Shown here piece by piece: positions 60,296-60,376 of a DNA stretch of 60,376 nucleotides. Position 1 is the first letter of the stretch, and each line of letters starts with the position of its first letter. The stretch comes from Gemmatimonadota bacterium (lineage in GTDB: Bacteria > Gemmatimonadota > Gemmatimonadetes > Longimicrobiales > Gaopeijiaceae). A program made the translations under genes and the position numbers. The stretch is taken from assembly GCA_028873845.1 (NCBI GenBank), contig JAPPNO010000089.1:1-60376 (forward strand). Direction: 5' to 3'. The notes below the pieces were generated by a model that ran no database searches, was not told where the DNA came from, and worked only from the letters and a program-made list of their open reading frames with translations.

Positions 60296-60376
60296 TCCGC
60301 CGCGACGCCCTGTCGACCAACCCCGGCCCGGTCGCTGGCACCGCGACCACCTCCTTCCTCCCAGAGGCACGCCATC

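Noticed and set aside
1-60376. Genome-wide reassignment of TAG as a sense codon
   Set aside because: Several intact genes end in TAG at the expected family length (fhs, binding protein, TPR protein, fdhA, M23 peptidase).
1-60376. CRISPR arrays, rRNA or tRNA genes
   Set aside because: No regularly spaced repeats and no cloverleaf-like or rRNA-like segments were seen in the intergenic regions by reading. A tRNAscan run would be decisive.
1-60376. Complete insertion sequence or transposase
   Set aside because: No transposase or integrase-like protein is encoded; only short repeats that could be remnants were found.

Overview
The window is a very GC-rich (roughly 68-70%) bacterial chromosome segment with densely packed genes. 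No rRNA, tRNA or other taxonomic marker gene is visible. A complete meso-DAP-type division and cell-wall cluster, several exported six-bladed beta-propeller proteins, multiheme cytochromes and codon use dominated by G/C third positions fit a Gemmatimonadota-like lineage. That assignment is inference from gene content only.

Layout, left to right. Positions 1-392 hold the 5' part of a leftward acyl-CoA synthetase-like gene. Positions 675-6181 hold a rightward, translationally coupled set: a Yip1-like membrane protein, a four-heme cytochrome c, an eight-heme cytochrome lipoprotein with TPRs, and then an amino-acid permease. Positions 6267-11058 run leftward and include a tight four-gene transport operon: a DUF4212 small subunit, a sodium:solute symporter, a Tsx-like outer-membrane channel and an orphan type-I periplasmic binding lipoprotein. 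Positions 11470-15843 are a decaying defence/toxin island: a GIY-YIG protein, a methyltransferase whose partner nuclease carries an in-frame amber codon, an intact FitA/FitB (VapC-type) pair, a 5'-truncated brnT with an intact brnA, and a fic gene with an internal deletion and frameshift. Positions 15876-19721 hold a propeller protein, a DoxX-like protein and fhs (formate-THF ligase) in one leftward operon. Positions 19824-23261 hold an ADP-ribosylglycohydrolase and two tandem propeller paralogues, the first broken by an amber codon. Positions 23420-24665 hold a Fic C-terminal fragment and a HEPN-type two-gene module.

Positions 24767-31460 are a formate dehydrogenase locus. The catalytic subunit is a selenoprotein: an in-frame UGA at 26447-26449 sits in the active-site motif and is followed by a SECIS-like hairpin with the GGUCU loop. 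It is paired with a fused NuoE-NuoF-type diaphorase. The divergent fdhD and a fused mobA-mobB supply sulfuration and the guanylated molybdenum cofactor. Together with fhs this makes the region a candidate hub for formate/C1 metabolism. No selABCD or tRNA-Sec gene lies in the window.

Positions 31457-34709 hold an acyltransferase-like membrane protein and an exported TPR protein that ends in a strong intrinsic terminator. Then comes the dcw cluster (34867-51316): MraZ boxes, mraZ, rsmH, ftsL, ftsI, murE, murF, mraY, murD, ftsW, murG, murC, ftsQ, ftsA, ftsZ. All eleven junctions from rsmH to ftsA overlap by 1-4 nt; ftsZ has its own leader and ribosome binding site. murB and ddl are missing from their usual place. 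Positions 51340-60295 carry an M23 peptidase lipoprotein, a VWA membrane protein, ftsY, recG, asnS and a D-2-hydroxyacid dehydrogenase.

The observations most worth follow-up are the selenoprotein formate dehydrogenase, which a standard gene caller would split in two; the symporter/binding-protein/porin operon; and the cluster of broken restriction, toxin and Fic genes beside short shared repeats.
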